A DNA stretch of 64,000 nucleotides, from contig JACLAT010000155.1 of the NCBI GenBank assembly GCA_018105865.1, forward strand, positions 1 through 64,000, written 5' to 3'. A program made the position numbers and the translations under genes. Positions 46,173-56,279 of the stretch are shown piece after piece. The notes beneath the pieces were generated by a model, which had not been told where the DNA came from, did no database searches, and worked only from the letters and a program-made list of their open reading frames with translations. This DNA is from Metaphire vulgaris (taxonomy: Eukaryota; Annelida; Clitellata; Crassiclitellata; Megascolecidae). The number at the start of each line of letters is the position of its first letter. Within the stretch, counting starts at the first letter, position 1.

Positions 46173-46547
46173 CTGTCCCGAGCGTGCTTTCCGTAGAGCG
46201 TCGACGTAGCGCTCTTTGTTGGCGCGCCCGCCGCTGGCGCCCTGTTCGTCTGGCACTTCGCCGAATTCCACGAAGTCGCCGTCCTTCGCACAGTAATTCC
46301 TGTTGTCGGCGACGCTGCCTCTGGCCCTTTCGAAATGCGCGAAGGCGTCTACCTTTTCCTTGATCTTGGCAACTGTAGCTCTATTTTTCAAACACAGAAA
46401 GCCTTGCAGATGGCGTCGTCCCGTGTCTGGGCAGGTCTCTCTGCCGTAGCATAGGTATGCCATTAGAACTTCGTTGAATACGATCGGCTCATCGACTCTG
46501 AAGCTGGTGAAGCACCAGCGCTTCGAACCACCGCCCGCTCCTGGCAT
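46173..46547 (-). CDS. Rep-like gene, exon 1: HUH endonuclease (left arm)
   Basis: Mirror of 55905-56279, 125 codons, open. It carries the rolling-circle motifs WCFTSF, HLQGF and NYCAK and the downstream DGDFVEFGE that is conserved in circovirus-like initiators. The donor is CAG|GTAAAT. Confidence 0.9.
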
Positions 46548-46703
46548 TGTATATCTTACTGACTGTACTAGACGCTTTAAAATGCCGAAAATCTTCTTCT
46601 TCTGTCTCAGGGAACGTCTCTTCTCTCGCAATGTCGTCGTCTAAAAGGACTACGCACTAAATCGTTTCGGACTATGTTCTGCTGGCGGGGGGGGGGGCCT
46701 GCA

Positions 46704-46719
46704 AGCCGCATCCGCGGCT
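46704..46719. promoter_or_regulatory. Hairpin upstream of Rep (left arm)
   Basis: AGCCGC-ATCC-GCGGCT is a perfect 6-bp stem with a 4-base loop about 160 bases upstream of the Rep ATG, next to a run of G. The mirror is at 55733-55748. It lies where a CRESS origin hairpin would be expected, but the loop is too short and lacks the usual nonanucleotide, so an origin role is only a guess. Confidence 0.3.
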
Positions 46720-47124
46720 GCGAATAGCCCAAGGGGTCATCATACTCTGGACAATACCGTTGATCGTCGTTCGTTAACTTATCATCAGTCGGTCGCCTGT
46801 CGATTCATTAGCTCATCGGCATGTGTTTATCGCGCATCATGAGCGCGGCTTATGCAACCGTTTGGGGGGTGGAGGGGAAAGATTGTGCAACGCTTCTGCT
46901 GGCCGTCGCTGTTTTCTTTGCCCTACCCTCTATTCAGGTGCTGTCGGCCTGTCGGTCATCGATTTGAAAGCCAGTGATCAGGCGCTAGAGATTAAATTGT
47001 TTTCGGTCACGTGGTCAACGGAACGATAGAGCCGGCCGGGCAGTCTACGTGACGTGTTTCCTTCCGCAGTTATTCGTCGTATGCTACTGCTTTCGAACGG
47101 TCTGCGTTTCTTGCTCCTTGCGAA

Positions 47125-47268
47125 ATGGCGAATAGGTCTGTTAATTGGCAGATGCAGGCGTGGCATTGCAAAGAAGAAGAAGCGATTCGTTACGACGCCT
47201 CTAAGATGTACTTCCTTTGCTACACAGTTACGCGAGGGAGAGCTTTTATCGGTTTCGTCCGAATGAAG
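47125..47268 (+). CDS. Divergent exon opposite Rep (left arm), function unknown
   Basis: An ATG opens 48 codons (MANRSVNWQMQAWHCKEEE at the start, GRAFIGFVRMK at the end) and then meets a good donor, AAG|GTAAACTG. The open frame continues into the intron only because of sparse stops. It is head-to-head with Rep, 578 bases apart. The end FLCYTVTRGRAFIGFVRMK weakly resembles the spacing of YLCYGRET...GRRHLQGFLCLK in Rep exon 1, so a diverged relative of the HUH domain is possible. The mirror is 55186-55329 on the minus strand. I could not find its next exon. Confidence 0.4.
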
Positions 47269-47344
47269 GTAAACTGCGCAGCATACTTTATTCTTCTAAG
47301 TCATCTCTTCGTAACTTTTACTCGTCGCTTGTGTCTTGCTGAAT

Positions 47345-47512
47345 ACGTACATGACTCGAAGCTGTGCCGTTTACCGCTCGATTTAATCAACGTTACGCGC
47401 CATTTCTCAAAGCTGTGCAGTTCTCCTTTCGCTTTCATATACATAGGTATATATGAAATTAACTCTATAGTCGGCTGTGCAGTTGACCTTTCAATTTCTC
47501 ATATATATATAT
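47345..47512. repeat. Degenerate repeats GCTGTGC(A/C)GTT (left arm)
   Basis: Three spaced copies of (G/A)AGCTGTGC-GTT followed by CTC/CGCTTTC and TCATATA-like sequence, about 50-65 bases apart, in the intron of the divergent exon. Confidence 0.5.
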
Positions 47513-47920
47513 AGATTTTGATCGGTAGGTGGCGCCGAGTGTGGCAGCCAAAAACTTCGATCGCGTGATTAAATGTTATTTTTGTCAGACTGTTTTCTCG
47601 TTATGCTTCTTGCGATATATCAAAATTCGTATCGTTCGACAATAAATTCGAAACTAGCGCTAGTTTGATTAAAATTCGAGTGGCCACGGTGATATTAAGT
47701 TGTAACGGAACGATATCAACATTAACACCGTTATAAATTTGAAAATTACCGTTGTTCAATATGGCCGTCGCCTGATTTTATTTTATTCTTATCGCTACGT
47801 TTCTCGACTGGATTATTCTCGCTACGTTTCTCGACTGGATTATTACGGTTGCAGAATCGTGAACTCTCGTTTTCACTCCTTTTCTTGTCTAACCGAGTTC
47901 ACTGGAGTGTGTAAGCCTGC

Positions 47921-48576
47921 GTGCATCACAGTATGCGTTCGTTACGTTACACGTCGACAGAGCTGCTGGCTTGCTGTCACGGTGGTCGTCCTGCACCTTG
48001 CGTCGTTGAAACGCTATCTGAATTTGGGATTCTCAGACTCTATGAGACCTACATGCGTAAAGCCCATCGCCATCGCGGAAAAGAGGAGGAAGACGACGAT
48101 ATAAACCACTCCTTACAAGTTTAACGAATGGAGTGTATATTGTAGCTAGCTCAGTCAGAAGCAACCCTCAGATACACGAGTGTGTTCGACCTAGGGAGCT
48201 ACAACCAGTTCACTGTCACCGTCTTTCACTTGGTGCAAATAGAACTCTAAAGTTCGGCTTGCTAAACATCCGTGCAGTAAACCATAAGCTGGATGACTTA
48301 CTAGAACTGAATCGAGATCTTAGAACCCAGGTTCTATGCCTGTGTGAGACCTGGCATGACTCAAACTCAGCATGGATCGGACGACTACTCCAGGATAGAT
48401 ATACAGTCGTCGAGCAAGCTCGCAGACGCTCTACACGAGAGATAGAGAAACTGTCCTCCAATCACGGTGGAGTGGCAATCTGCGCCACACCTGGGATTCG
48501 TATGATGAGGATGGAAATTCCAATGATCGCCCAAACCTTCGAATACGTCTGCGCGCGTGTCACCTCAGAGTCAGGT
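47921..48576 (+). pseudogene. LINE endonuclease, cut off at the telomeric tract (left arm)
   Basis: N-terminal part of a LINE ORF: a basic stretch, then the apurinic endonuclease start LKFGLLNIRAVNHKLDDLL and LCLCETWHDS. In this arm an A is missing near 48080 compared with the right arm, so the frame is split (47921-48124 and 48133-48579). The endonuclease ends after the first third of the domain, exactly where TTAGGG repeats begin. The upstream leader contains the 28-bp direct repeat TCGCTACGTTTCTCGACTGG... at about 47790 and 47817. Confidence 0.85.
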
Positions 48577-48642
48577 TAGGGTTAGGTTAGGGTTAGGGTT
48601 AGGGTTAGGGTTAGGGTTAGGTTAGGTTAGGGTTAGGGTTGG
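48574..48642 (+). repeat. Telomere-type (TTAGGG)n tract (left arm, inner end)
   Basis: About 11 TTAGGG or TTAGG units with the G-rich strand running left to right, the direction expected of a chromosome end lying to the right. It runs without spacer into the first hammerhead repeat unit (GTTAGGCAAC). Confidence 0.95.
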
Positions 48643-48876
48643 GTTAGGCAACAAAAAAACGAGTGCACGGGCAACTACCACTGCCCCCGCATCCTACCCC
48701 CAGACAATAAGTTATTATATGATCTTATTGATTTTAGTATTATGTAACCATTGTATAAACAGCTCTAGAATAGGCTTAAATTAAGCTCAAAAATTAGTAT
48801 TATTAGATGTAAAAACCTGTTTTATTGTAGAATAATTCGAACTGTGATGTCAGATTCGAAGAGCGGCTTCACGTAA

Positions 48877-48917
48877 GCTCGACGCGCGTTTCGGGAGGTC
48901 CTCTCCTCTTCAGGAGC
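48877..48917 (-). ncRNA. Hammerhead ribozyme 1 (stem II one base short)
   Basis: Minus strand: stem I GCTC/GAGC, core CTGAAGA, stem II GGAG.../CTCCC with one base missing, GAAA, stem III AC-GCGC-GT, cleavage after GTC. Confidence 0.75.
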
Positions 48918-49520
48918 AAGAGTAGGCTTCCAGCGGGCAGACCAACAGACAAATGACCAAACATCAGCAGCAGCAAGAAGAACCGGGAAAGACCAGAGGC
49001 TGGACAGGTACAATTCCAAAGGCAAGGGGGAACTGCCCGTATCTAAGGCGGGTCAGCTCGGGGAGAGGCATGCGGCCTATGCTCCGCCGGCATGCGGCCG
49101 GCGAGGAGGTGCCCAAAGGAGAAAGTCAACCGCCGCCGCGGCCCGGTCCCAGTCCCCACCACTGCCGGGGTAGTCAACAGAAAATTCAAGTCTTAGCCAA
49201 GGGGCGTAGCCAGATCCATTGTAGATTAACATACAGAAACTGACGAAGGGCAGAAACGAGGGGAACAAGCGATATGCGCTGGCTAGGTTAGGCAACAAAA
49301 ACGAGTGCACGGGCAACTACCACTGCCCCCGCATCCTACCCCCCAGACAATAAGTTATTATATGATCTTATTGATTTTAGTATTATGTAACCATTGTATA
49401 AACAGCTCTAGAATAGGCTTAAATTAAGCTCAAAAATTAGTATTATTAGATGTAAAAAACCTGTTTTATTGTAGAATAATTCGAACTGTGATGTCAGATT
49501 CGAAGAGCGGCTTCACGTAA

Positions 49521-49562
49521 GCTCGACGCGCGTTTCGGGAGGTCCTCTCCCTCTTCAGGAGC
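49521..49562 (-). ncRNA. Hammerhead ribozyme 2
   Basis: Full minimal type I hammerhead: GCTC, CTGAAGA, GGGAG-AGGAC-CTCCC, GAAA, C-GCGC-G, TC, GAGC. All core nucleotides are present. Confidence 0.88.
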
Positions 49563-50173
49563 AAGAGTAGGCTTCCAGCGGGCAGACCAACAGACAAATG
49601 ACCAAACATCAGCAGCAGCAAGAAGAACCGGGAAAGACCAGAGGCTGGACAGGTACAATTCCAAAGGCAAGGGGGGAACTGCCCGTATCTAAGGCGGGTC
49701 AGCTCGGGGAGAGGCATGCGGCCTATGCTCCGCCGGCATGCGGCCGGGGAGGGAGGTGCCCAAAGGAGAAAGTCAACCGCCGCCGCGGCCCGGTCCCAGT
49801 CCCCCCACCACTGCCGGGGTAGTCAACAGAAAATTCAAGTCTTAGCCAAGGGGCGTAGCCAGATCCATTGTAGATTAACATACAGAAACTGACGAAGGGC
49901 AGAAACGAGGGGAACAAGCGATATGCGCTGGCTAGGTTAGGCAACAAAAAAACGAGTGCACGGGCAACTACCACTGCCCCCCCGCATCCTACCCCCCAGA
50001 CAATAAGTTATTATATGATCTTATTGATTTTAGTATTATGTAACCATTGTATAAACAGCTCTAGAATAGGCTTAAATTAAGCTCAAAAATTAGTATTATT
50101 AGATGTAAAAAACCTGTTTTATTGTAGAATAATTCGAACTGTGATGTCAGATTCGAAGAGCGGCTTCACGTAA

Positions 50174-50215
50174 GCTCGACGCGCGTTTCGGGAGGTCCTC
50201 TCCCTCTTCAGGAGC
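50174..50215 (-). ncRNA. Hammerhead ribozyme 3
   Basis: Same 42-nt form as copy 2. Confidence 0.88.
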
Positions 50216-50821
50216 AAGAGTAGGCTTCCAGCGGGCAGACCAACAGACAAATGACCAAACATCAGCAGCAGCAAGAAGAACCGGGAAAGACCAGAGGCTG
50301 GACAGGTACAATTCCAAAGGCAAGGGGGGAACTGCCCGTATCTAAGGCGGGTCAGCTCGGGGAGAGGCATGCGGCCTATGCTCCGCCGGCATGCGGCCGG
50401 CGAGGGAGGTGCCCAAAGGAGAAAGTCAACCGCCGCCGCGGCCCGGTCCCAGTCCCCCCACCACTGCCGGGGTAGTCAACAGAAAATTCAAGTCTTAGCC
50501 AAGGGGCGTAGCCAGATCCATTGTAGATTAACATACAGAAACTGACGAAGGGCAGAAACGAGGGGAACAAGCGATATGCGCTGGCTAGGTTAGGCAACAA
50601 AAAAACGAGTGCACGGGCAACTACCACTGCCCCCGCATCCTACCCCAGACAATAAGTTATTATATGATCTTATTGATTTTAGTATTATGTAACCATTGTA
50701 TAAACAGCTCTAGAATAGGCTTAAATTAAGCTCAAAAATTAGTATTATTAGATGTAAAAACCTGTTTTATTGTAGAATAATTCGAACTGTGATGTCAGAT
50801 TCGAAGAGCGGCTTCACGTAA

Positions 50822-50862
50822 GCTCGACGCGCGTTTCGGGAGGTCCTCTCCTCTTCAGGAGC
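50822..50862 (-). ncRNA. Hammerhead ribozyme 4 (stem II one base short)
   Basis: Same 41-nt form as copy 1. Confidence 0.75.
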
Positions 50863-51468
50863 AAAGTAGGCTTCCAGCGGGCAGACCAACAGACAAATGA
50901 CCAAACATCAGCAGCAGCAAGAAGAACCTGGGAAAGACCAGAGGCTGGACAGGTACAATTCCAAAGGCAAGGGGGAACTGCCCGTATCTAAGGCGGGTCA
51001 GCTCGGGGAGAGGCATGCGGCCTATGCTCCGCCGGCATGCGGCCGGGGAGGAGGTGCCCAAAGGAGAAAGTCAACCGCCGCCGCGGCCCGGTCCCAGTCC
51101 CCACCACTGCCGGGGTAGTCAACAGAAAATTCAAGTCTTAGCCAAGGGGCGTAGCCAGATCCATTGTAGATTAACATACAGAAACTGACGAAGGGCAGAA
51201 ACGAGGGGAACAAGCGATATGCGCTGGCTAGGTTAGGCAACAAAAAACGAGTGCACGGGCAACTACCACTGCCCCCCCGCATCCTACCCCCCAGACAATA
51301 AGTTATTATATGATCTTATTGATTTTAGTATTATGTAACCATTGTATAAACAGCTCTATAATAGGCTTAAATTAAGCTCAAAAATTAGCATTATTAGATG
51401 TAAAAAACCTGTTTTATTGTAGAATAATTCGAACTGTGATGTCAGATTCGAAGAGCGGCTTCACGTAA

Positions 51469-51509
51469 GCTCGACGCGCGTTTCGGGAGGTCCTCTCCTC
51501 TTCAGGAGC
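51469..51509 (-). ncRNA. Hammerhead ribozyme 5 (stem II one base short)
   Basis: Same 41-nt form as copy 1. Confidence 0.75.
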
Positions 51510-52112
51510 AAGAGTAGGCTTCCAGCGGGCAGACCAACAGACAAATGACCAAACATCAGCAGCAGCAAGAAGAACGGGAAAGACCAGAGGCTGGACAGGT
51601 ACAATTCCAAAGGCAAGGGGAACTGCCCGTATCTAAGGCGGGTCAGCTCGGGGAGAGGCATGCGGCCTATGCTCCGCCGGCATGCGGCCGGGGAGGAGGT
51701 GCCCAAAGGAGAAAGTCAACCGCCGCCGCGGCCCGGTCCCAGTCCCCACCACTGCCGGGGTAGTCAACAGAAAATTCAAGTCTTAGCCAAGGGGCGTAGC
51801 CAGATCCATTGTAGATTAACATACAGAAACTGACGAAGGGCAGAAACGAGGGGAACAAGCGATATGCGCTGGCTAGGTTAGGCAACAAAAAAACGAGTGC
51901 ACGGGCAACTACCACTGCCCCCGCATCCTACCCCCCAGACAATAAGTTATTATATGATCTTATTGATTTTAGTATTATGTAACCATTGTATAAACAGCTC
52001 TAGAATAGGCTTAAATTAAGCTCAAAAATTAGTATTATTAGATGTAAAAAACCTGTTTTATTGTAGAATAATTCGAACTGTGATGTCAGATTCGAAGAGC
52101 GGCTTCACGTAA

Positions 52113-52154
52113 GCTCGACGCGCGTTTCGGGAGGTCCTCTCCCTCTTCAGGAGC
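52113..52154 (-). ncRNA. Hammerhead ribozyme 6
   Basis: Same 42-nt form as copy 2. Confidence 0.88.
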
Positions 52155-52761
52155 AAGAGTAGGCTTCCAGCGGGCAGACCAACAGACAAATGACCAAACA
52201 TCAGCAGCAGCAAGAAGAACCGGGAAAGACCAGAGGCTGGACAGGTACAATTCCAAAGGCAAGGGGGGAACTGCCCGTATCTAAGGCGGGTCAGCTCGGG
52301 GAGAGGCATGCGGCCTATGCTCCGCCGGCATGCGGCCGGGGAGGGAGGTGCCCAAAGGAGAAAGTCAACCGCCGCCGCGGCCCGGTCCCAGTCCCCACCA
52401 CTGCCGGGGTAGTCAACAGAAAATTCAAGTCTTAGCCAAGGGGCGTAGCCAGATCCATTGTAGATTAACATACAGAAACTGACGAAGGGCAGAAACGAGG
52501 GGAACAAGCGATATGCGCTGGCTAGGTTAGGCAACAAAAAAACGAGTGCACGGGCAACTACCACTGCCCCCGCATCCTACCCCCCAGACAATAAGTTATT
52601 ATATGATCTTATTGATTTTAGTATTATGTAACCATTGTATAAACAGCTCTAGAATAGGCTTAAATTAAGCTCAAAAATTAGTATTATTAGATGTAAAAAA
52701 CCTGTTTTATTGTAGAATAATTCGAACTGTGATGTCAGATTCGAAGAGCGGCTTCACGTAA

Positions 52762-52803
52762 GCTCGACGCGCGTTTCGGGAGGTCCTCTCCCTCTTCAGG
52801 AGC
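52762..52803 (-). ncRNA. Hammerhead ribozyme 7
   Basis: Same 42-nt form as copy 2, in the truncated unit. Confidence 0.88.
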
Positions 52804-53068
52804 AAGAGTAGGCTTCCAGCGGACAGACCAACAGACAAATGACCAAACATCAGCAGCAGCAAGAAGAACCGGGAAAGACCAGAGGCTGGACAGGTACAAT
52901 TCCAAAGGCAAGGGGGGAACTGCCCGTATCTAAGGCGGGTCAGCTCGGGGAGAGGCATGCGGCCTATGCTCCGCCGGCATGCGGCCGGGGAGGGAGGTGC
53001 CCAAAGGAGAAAGTCAACCGCCGCCGCGGCCCGGTCCCAGTCCCCCCACCACTGCCGGGGTAGTCAAC

Positions 53069-53806
53069 AAGATCATATAATAACTTATTGTCTGGGGGGT
53101 AGGATGCGGGGGGGCAGTGGTAGTTGCCCGTGCACTCGTTTTTTTGTTGCCTAACCTAGCCAGCGCATATCGCTTGTTCCCCTCGTTTCTGCCCTTCGTC
53201 AGTTTCTGTATGTTAATCTACAATGGATCTGGCTACGCCCCTTGGCTAAGACTTGAATTTTCTGTTGACTACCCCGGCAGTGGTGGGGACTGGGACCGGG
53301 CCGCGGCGGCGGTTGACTTTCTCCTTTGGGCACCTCCCTTCCCGGCCGCATGCCGGCGGAGCATAGGCCGCATGCCTCTCCCCGAGCTGACCCGCCTTAG
53401 ATACGGGCAGTTCCCCCCTTGCCTTTGGAATTGTACCTGTCCAGCCTCTGGTCTTTCCCGGTTCTTCTTGCTGCTGCTGATGTTTGGTCATTTGTCTGTT
53501 GGTCTGCCCGCTGGAAGCCTACTCTTGCTCCTGAAGAGGGAGAGGACCTCCCGAAACGCGCGTCGAGCTTACGTGAAGCCGCTCTTCGAATCTGACATCA
53601 CAGTTCGAATTATTCTACAATAAAACAGGTTTTTTACATCTAATAATACTAATTTTTGAGCTTAATTTAAGCCTATTCTAGAGCTGTTTATACAATGGTT
53701 ACATAATACTAAAATCAATAAGATCATATAATAACTTATTGTCTGGGGGGTAGGATGCGGGGGGGCAGTGGTAGTTGCCCGTGCACTCGTTTTTTTGTTG
53801 CCTAAC
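53069..53806 (+). repeat. Inverted hammerhead-bearing unit(s)
   Basis: At 53068/53069 the array flips: GGGTAGTCAACA is followed directly by AGATCATATAATAACTTATT, the reverse complement of a position about 87 bases into a unit. An 87-base partial and one full unit (53156-53806) follow in the opposite orientation and run into (CCCTAA)n. Confidence 0.95.
53527..53568 (+). ncRNA. Hammerhead ribozyme 8 (inverted unit)
   Basis: On the plus strand: GCTC (53527-53530), CTGAAGA, stem II GGGAG/CTCCC, GAAA, stem III with GCGC loop, GTC ending at 53564 (predicted cleavage after it), then GAGC (53565-53568) closing stem I. The self-complementary GCGC loop and 2-bp stem III are features of the minimal hammerheads in Penelope-like elements and retrozymes, which may work as dimers. 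Confidence 0.9.
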
Positions 53807-53881
53807 CCTAACCCTAACCCTAACCCTAACCCTAACCCTAACCCTAACCCTAACCCTAACCCTAACCCTAACCCTAACCCG
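53807..53881 (-). repeat. Telomere-type (CCCTAA)n tract (right arm, inner end)
   Basis: About 12 perfect CCCTAA units. The G-rich strand is the minus strand, so this end also points toward the palindrome centre. Confidence 0.95.
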
Positions 53882-54533
53882 ACTCTGAGGTGACACGCGC
53901 GCAGACGTATTCGAAGGTTTGGGCGATCATTGGAATTTCCATCCTCATCATACGAATCCCAGGTGTGGCGCAGATTGCCACTCCACCGTGATTGGAGGAC
54001 AGTTTCTCTATCTCTCGTGTAGAGCGTCTGCGAGCTTGCTCGACGACTGTATATCTATCCTGGAGTAGTCGTCCGATCCATGCTGAGTTTGAGTCATGCC
54101 AGGTCTCACACAGGCATAGAACCTGGGTTCTAAGATCTCGATTCAGTTCTAGTAAGTCATCCAGCTTATGGTTTACTGCACGGATGTTTAGCAAGCCGAA
54201 CTTTAGAGTTCTATTTGCACCAAGTGAAAGACGGTGACAGTGAACTGGTTGTAGCTCCCTAGGTCGAACACACTCGTGTATCTGAGGGTTGCTTCTGACT
54301 GAGCTAGCTACAATATACACTCCATTCGTTAAACTTGTAAGGAGTGGTTTATATCGTCGTCTTCCTCCTCTTTTTCCGCGATGGCGATGGGCTTTACGCA
54401 TGTAGGTCTCATAGAGTCTGAGAATCCCAAATTCAGATAGCGTTTCAACGACGCAAGGTGCAGGACGACCACCGTGACAGCAAGCCAGCAGCTCTGTCGA
54501 CGTGTAACGTAACGAACGCATACTGTGATGCAC
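53874..54533 (-). pseudogene. LINE endonuclease, cut off at the telomeric tract (right arm)
   Basis: A 219-codon open frame: an N-terminal part ending in KAHRHRGKRGGRRRY, a linker, then the apurinic endonuclease start LKFGLLNIRAVNHKLDDLL, LCLCETWHDS and NHGGVAICATPGI. The usual catalytic GDFN and SDH motifs are missing because the frame ends (SESG, stop) in the first telomeric repeat. A complete CR1/L2-like ORF would be several times longer. Confidence 0.88.
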
Positions 54534-55185
54534 GCAGGCTTACACACTCCAGTGAACTCGGTTAGACAAGAAAAGGAGTGAAAACGAGAGTTCACGATTC
54601 TGCAACCGTAATAATCCAGTCGAGAAACGTAGCGAGAATAATCCAGTCGAGAAACGTAGCGATAAGAATAAAATAAAATCAGGCGACGGCCATATTGAAC
54701 AACGGTAATTTTCAAATTTATAACGGTGTTAATGTTGATATCGTTCCGTTACAACTTAATATCACCGTGGCCACTCGAATTTTAATCAAACTAGCGCTAG
54801 TTTCGAATTTATTGTCGAACGATACGAATTTTGATATATCGCAAGAAGCATAACGAGAAAACAGTCTGACAAAAATAACATTTAATCACGCGATCGAAGT
54901 TTTTGGCTGCCACACTCGGCGCCACCTACCGATCAAAATCTATATATATATATGAGAAATTGAAAGGTCAACTGCACAGCCGACTATAGAGTTAATTTCA
55001 TATATACCTATGTATATGAAAGCGAAAGGAGAACTGCACAGCTTTGAGAAATGGCGCGTAACGTTGATTAAATCGAGCGGTAAACGGCACAGCTTCGAGT
55101 CATGTACGTATTCAGCAAGACACAAGCGACGAGTAAAAGTTACGAAGAGATGACTTAGAAGAATAAAGTATGCTGCGCAGTTTAC

Positions 55186-55329
55186 CTTCATTCGGACGAA
55201 ACCGATAAAAGCTCTCCCTCGCGTAACTGTGTAGCAAAGGAAGTACATCTTAGAGGCGTCGTAACGAATCGCTTCTTCTTCTTTGCAATGCCACGCCTGC
55301 ATCTGCCAATTAACAGACCTATTCGCCAT
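55186..55329 (-). CDS. Divergent exon opposite Rep (right arm), function unknown
   Basis: Mirror of 47125-47268 with the same 48 codons and donor. Confidence 0.4.
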
Positions 55330-55732
55330 TTCGCAAGGAGCAAGAAACGCAGACCGTTCGAAAGCAGTAGCATACGACGAATAACTGCGGAAGGAAACAC
55401 GTCACGTAGACTGCCCGGCCGGCTCTATCGTTCCGTTGACCACGTGACCGAAAACAATTTAATCTCTAGCGCCTGATCACTGGCTTTCAAATCGATGACC
55501 GACAGGCCGACAGCACCTGAATAGAGGGTAGGGCAAAGAAAACAGCGACGGCCAGCAGAAGCGTTGCACAATCTTTCCCTCCACCCCCAAACGGTTGCAT
55601 AAGCCGCGCTCATGATGCGCGATAAACACATGCCGATGAGCTAATGAATCGACAGGCGACCGACTGATGATAAGTTAACGAACGACGATCAACGGTATTG
55701 TCCAGAGTATGATGACCCCTTGGGCTATTCGC

Positions 55733-55748
55733 AGCCGCGGATGCGGCT
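55733..55748. promoter_or_regulatory. Hairpin upstream of Rep (right arm)
   Basis: Mirror of 46704-46719: AGCCGC-GGAT-GCGGCT. Confidence 0.3.
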
Positions 55749-55904
55749 TGCAGGCCCCCCCCCCCGCCAGCAGAACATAGTCCGAAACGATTTAGTGCGT
55801 AGTCCTTTTAGACGACGACATTGCGAGAGAAGAGACGTTCCCTGAGACAGAAGAAGAAGATTTTCGGCATTTTAAAGCGTCTAGTACAGTCAGTAAGATA
55901 TACA

Positions 55905-56279
55905 ATGCCAGGAGCGGGCGGTGGTTCGAAGCGCTGGTGCTTCACCAGCTTCAGAGTCGATGAGCCGATCGTATTCAACGAAGTTCTAATGGCATACCTA
56001 TGCTACGGCAGAGAGACCTGCCCAGACACGGGACGACGCCATCTGCAAGGCTTTCTGTGTTTGAAAAATAGAGCTACAGTTGCCAAGATCAAGGAAAAGG
56101 TAGACGCCTTCGCGCATTTCGAAAGGGCCAGAGGCAGCGTCGCCGACAACAGGAATTACTGTGCGAAGGACGGCGACTTCGTGGAATTCGGCGAAGTGCC
56201 AGACGAACAGGGCGCCAGCGGCGGGCGCGCCAACAAAGAGCGCTACGTCGACGCTCTACGGAAAGCACGCTCGGGACAG
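55905..56279 (+). CDS. Rep-like gene, exon 1: HUH rolling-circle endonuclease domain
   Basis: The first exon (125 codons) of a circovirus/CRESS-type replication initiator. Motif I is WCFTSF, motif II HLQGF (here HxQ in place of HUH, as in circoviruses) and motif III NYCAK with the Tyr nucleophile and Lys. The downstream DGDFVEFGE is also shared with circovirus and cyclovirus initiators. In viruses the domain nicks the origin and stays joined to the 5' end. I chose the ATG at 55905 because the family starts a few residues before motif I. The frame is open 28 codons further upstream. The exon ends in phase 0 at CAG|GTAAAT. No catalytic residue is missing, so the gene is either recently acquired, under selection or part of an active element. 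Confidence 0.93.

Larger units (their letters stand above)
38457..48642. repeat. Left arm of the giant palindrome
   Basis: Pairs inverted with 53807-64000, paired positions summing to about 102450-102457 along the whole length. The right arm is cut by the window end, so the true outer limit is unknown. Differences between arms are mostly single-base homopolymer or microsatellite changes. Confidence 0.95.
48643..53068 (-). repeat. Tandem array of hammerhead-bearing units (6 full + 1 partial)
   Basis: Units start at 48643, 49287, 49936, 50589, 51232, 51877 and 52526 (lengths 644, 649, 653, 643, 645, 649 and a partial 543). Each begins GTTAGGCAACAAAAAA and ends GGCTAG, so neighbouring units meet in GGCTAGGTTAGG, one telomere-like repeat. 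The ribozyme is on the minus strand. Identity between units is very high and the differences are mostly homopolymer length. Frames of up to 168 codons inside units are open only when the homopolymers agree. Confidence 0.97.

Noticed and set aside
52058..52564. 168-codon ORF with hydrophobic stretches in the ribozyme units (also 53117-53623)
   Set aside because: It reads straight through the hammerhead ribozyme, is open only in units whose homopolymers happen to agree, and shows no domain. I treat it as a by-product of the repeat.
48643..53806. CRISPR array or rDNA spacer as an explanation of the tandem units
   Set aside because: Units are about 650 bp and uniform, without variable spacers, and no rRNA sequence is visible.
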